NCBI GenBank assembly: GCA_934169415.1
Contig: CAKPNP010000040.1
Location: 1 to 6,873, forward strand
Direction of reading: 5' to 3'
Length of the DNA: 6,873 nucleotides
Source: an uncultured Bacilli bacterium
GTDB taxonomy: Bacteria > Bacillota_I > Bacilli_A > RF39 > UBA660
The notes below the pieces were generated by a model. The model searched no databases. It was not told the DNA's origin and saw nothing but the letters and a program-made list of their open reading frames with translations. Within the stretch, counting starts at the first letter, position 1. Every line of letters begins with the position of its first letter. Made by a program: the position numbers and the translations under genes. Below are positions 4,740 through 6,873 of this stretch, piece after piece.

Positions 4740-6758
4740 AATTTAGTTATAGTCGAATCTCCTGCTAAAAGTAAAACCATAGAAAAATACTTAGGCAGTG
4801 GTTATAAAGTATTATCAAGTAAAGGTCATATAAGAAATTTATCAAAAAAAGGAAAATATGCACTTGGTGTTGATATTGAAAATAATTTTAAACCTGATTA
4901 TGTTGCTATAAAAGGTAAATCAAAAGTAATAAATGAATTAAAAAAAGAAGTTAAAAATTCTGATTTTGTATATCTTGCAACCGATCCCGATAGAGAGGGA
5001 GAAGCTATTTCATGGCATTTATATGATGCTTTAAAACTAAATGATGATAAATATGATAGAATAGTATTTAATGAAATTACAAAAGATGCTGTTACTTCTT
5101 CATTTGAAAATGCTCGTAAAATAGATTATGATTTAGTAAATAGTCAAGAAACTCGTCTTATATTAGATAAAATAATCGGTTTTAGATTAAGTCAGTTAAT
5201 GCAAGCTAAAACGGATGGTAAATCAGCAGGACGTGTTCAAAGTGTTGCTTTAAAACTAATAGTTGATAAAGAAAGAGAAATAGAAGCATTTATTGAAGAA
5301 GAATATTATACTATCGAAGCTTTATTTGATGATTTTAAGGCTAATTTAATTAAATATAAAGATTCTGATGTAGAAATAAAATCTAGTATAGAAGCAGATG
5401 AAATATTAAGTAAATTATCTAATTCATTTACAATAGATAATATAGATAAGAAAAATAAAAATAAAAAATCTAATCCACCATTTATTACAAGTACATTACA
5501 AAGAGAAGCTTCTAATAAATTAGGATTTAATGCTAAAAAAACTATGAGCTTAGCTCAAAAATTATATGAAGGTGTATCTTTAGAAAAAGAAACAGTAGGT
5601 TTAATTACTTACATGAGAACAGATTCTATTAGATTAGCAGATGAATTTATAAAAAGTACTTATGGTTTTATTAAAAATAATTATGGTGAAGAATACGTTG
5701 GATATGTTAAAACTACTTCTAAAGTTGAAAATGTACAAGATGCACATGAAGCAATAAGACCAACTAGTATAAATAGAACACCAGAAAGTGTTAAATTATA
5801 TTTAACAAATGATGAATATAAACTTTATAAATTAATTTATTATCGTGCTTTAGCTTCTCTAATGAAAGATGCTATTACTATTAATACTACTGTATTACTT
5901 AAAAATGGGGATTATACATTTAAGATAAATGGTCAAGTAATTTCATTTGATGGTTATCTAAAAGTATATAAAGATTATGAGGCAACAAAGGAAACAATAT
6001 TGCCTTCCTTTGATGAATACAATTCTAATGTTATAGTAGCATCAAGCATAGTTAAAGAACAACACTTTACTAAACCTCCAGCTAGATATACTGAAAGTTC
6101 ATTAATTAAGGAAATGGAAGATTTGGGTATAGGTCGTCCTTCTACTTATGCAACTACTATGGAAACATTAAAATCTAGAGATTATGTTTCTATATCTGAT
6201 AAAAAATTTATACCAACTACAGTTGGAATTGAAATAACTGATAAATTACAAGAATGTTTTCCTGATATAATAAATGTAGAATATACAGCAAATATGGAAA
6301 GTGATTTAGATAAAATTGCTTTAGGTAAAGAAACAGAATCTAAAGTATTAAATGAATTTTATACTATATTTGAACCAAAGGTAAAAGAAGCTTTTAGTAA
6401 ATTACCTAAAAAAGAAGCTGTAAAAACTGGTGAAGATTGCCCAGAATGTGGTAGCCCACTAGTTATTAGAAAAGGGAAATATGGCTTTTTTACAGCATGC
6501 AGTAATTATCCAAGTTGCAAATATATTAAACAAGAAAAAAAGGAAGAAAAAGAGATTATTGACTGTCCAAATTGTGATGGAAAAATAATTGAGAAAAAAA
6601 GTAAAAGAGGAAAAATCTTTTATGGATGTAATAATTATCCAGACTGTAAAACTGCATATTGGGATATGCCAATAGATAGAAAATGCCCAAATTGTGGTAG
6701 CTTATTAGTTAAAGGAAAAACTATTAAATGTTCATCATGTGATTATAAAGAATCTTAA
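4737..6758 (+). CDS. topA: DNA topoisomerase I (type IA)
   Basis: Relaxes negative supercoils behind RNA polymerase by transient single-strand breakage. The 673-residue product has the usual length. It shows the Toprim domain at the N-terminus (NLVIVESPAKSKTIEKYLG), the acidic triad region ATDPDREGEAISWHL with Asp83 and Asp85, the active-site motif GLITYMRTDS with the nucleophile Tyr292, AHEAIRPT, and GIGRPSTYATTMETL. The C-terminus has three Cys4 zinc-ribbon repeats: CPEC...CSNYPSC (from Cys568), CPNC...CNNYPDC, and a shorter CPNC...CSSC just before the end. TTG 4737 is chosen because GAGGTG (4725-4730) lies 6 bases upstream and the product begins MNLVIVESPAK as in homologues. GTG 4728, three codons earlier, lies within that ribosome binding site. 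Two terminators follow. Standard enzyme, no missing key residue. Confidence 0.97.
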   Translation: MNLVIVESPAKSKTIEKYLGSGYKVLSSKGHIRNLSKKGKYALGVDIENNFKPDYVAIKGKSKVINELKKEVKNSDFVYLATDPDREGEAISWHLYDALKLNDDKYDRIVFNEITKDAVTSSFENARKIDYDLVNSQETRLILDKIIGFRLSQLMQAKTDGKSAGRVQSVALKLIVDKEREIEAFIEEEYYTIEALFDDFKANLIKYKDSDVEIKSSIEADEILSKLSNSFTIDNIDKKNKNKKSNPPFITSTLQREASNKLGFNAKKTMSLAQKLYEGVSLEKETVGLITYMRTDSIRLADEFIKSTYGFIKNNYGEEYVGYVKTTSKVENVQDAHEAIRPTSINRTPESVKLYLTNDEYKLYKLIYYRALASLMKDAITINTTVLLKNGDYTFKINGQVISFDGYLKVYKDYEATKETILPSFDEYNSNVIVASSIVKEQHFTKPPARYTESSLIKEMEDLGIGRPSTYATTMETLKSRDYVSISDKKFIPTTVGIEITDKLQECFPDIINVEYTANMESDLDKIALGKETESKVLNEFYTIFEPKVKEAFSKLPKKEAVKTGEDCPECGSPLVIRKGKYGFFTACSNYPSCKYIKQEKKEEKEIIDCPNCDGKIIEKKSKRGKIFYGCNNYPDCKTAYWDMPIDRKCPNCGSLLVKGKTIKCSSCDYKES

Positions 6759-6764
6759 TTTGAT

Positions 6765-6793
6765 AACAAGAAAGTAATTTTTCTTGTTTTTTT
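6765..6793 (+). terminator. Intrinsic terminator after topA
   Basis: A 9-bp perfect stem AACAAGAAA / TTTCTTGTT (6765-6773 with 6780-6788), a 6-base loop and a T7 run (6787-6793), starting 6 bases after the topA stop. Confidence 0.9.
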
Positions 6794-6812
6794 GCATTTT
6801 TTAAAAAAAGTT

Positions 6813-6844
6813 TCTCTAAAAAAAAGGATTTTAGAGATTTTTTT
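6813..6844 (+). terminator. Second tandem terminator, close to the next gene
   Basis: A 9-bp stem TCTCTAAAA / TTTTAGAGA (6813-6821 with 6829-6837), a 7-base loop and a T7 run (6838-6844). It ends only 14 bases before the next ribosome binding site, so it could be a back-up terminator for topA or a leader attenuator of the downstream gene. Confidence 0.82.
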
Positions 6845-6858
6845 CGTATATAACTTAT

Positions 6859-6868
6859 AGGAGGTGAT
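6859..6868 (+). promoter_or_regulatory. Near-perfect ribosome binding site of the next gene
   Basis: AGGAGGTGAT is fully complementary to the anti-Shine-Dalgarno end of 16S rRNA and lies 2 bases (about 6 from GGAGG) before ATG 6871. It marks the start of another gene beyond the window. Confidence 0.85.
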
Positions 6869-6870
6869 TT

Positions 6871-6873
6871 ATG
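6871..6873 (+). CDS. Start codon of a downstream gene, product unknown
   Basis: Only the ATG is inside the window. It is called because of the perfect ribosome binding site just upstream; nothing can be said about the product. Confidence 0.7.

Overview
The window is AT-rich (roughly 27-30% GC by eye) and uses the standard bacterial code: TGG encodes Trp and TGA is a real stop. The spoIIGA-sigE pair, a Gram-positive type II peptide deformylase and strong AGGAGGTGAT-type ribosome binding sites point to a low-GC, endospore-forming Bacillota. A deep-branching gut Bacilli lineage (RF39/Erysipelotrichales-like) is the best guess, but this is inferred from gene style and not from a marker phylogeny.

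Layout. (1) 2-982, plus: the 3' part of a large FGE-sulfatase/C-type-lectin-fold surface protein. Its last ~130 bases differ from the rest in codon use and resemble a diversity-generating-retroelement variable region. (2) 996-1026: a 13-bp hairpin terminator between convergent genes. (3) 1047-1595, minus: peptide deformylase, with its own promoter and terminator. (4) 1684-1866, minus: a 60-residue Gly/Tyr-rich one-span membrane protein resembling the YjcZ family of small sporulation proteins, also with its own promoter and terminator. (5) 1995-4682, plus: ftsW/spoVE-type SEDS glycosyltransferase, spoIIGA and sigE. spoIIGA and sigE overlap by ATGA. (6) 4737-6758, plus: DNA topoisomerase I, followed by two tandem terminators. 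(7) At the right edge, a near-perfect ribosome binding site and the ATG of the next gene.

How the genes fit together. SpoIIGA is the membrane aspartic protease that activates pro-sigma-E, and SigE is the early mother-cell sigma factor of sporulation. A septal/cortex peptidoglycan polymerase directly upstream recalls the Bacillus region where spoVE, ftsAZ and the spoIIG operon lie close together. The most informative regulatory site straddles the ftsW stop codon: a -35-like ATGACA, a Spo0A-box-like TGACAAA and a perfect TATAAT 21 bp away. This is very close to the unusual long-spacer, Spo0A-activated spoIIG promoter of Bacillus. The conserved SpoIIGA N-terminus (M-K-I-Y-x-D) is encoded starting from an ATA codon with a well-placed ribosome binding site, so the gene probably starts at a rare AUA codon 24 bases upstream of the first ATG.

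No tRNA, rRNA, CRISPR array, insertion sequence or reverse transcriptase is visible in the window.
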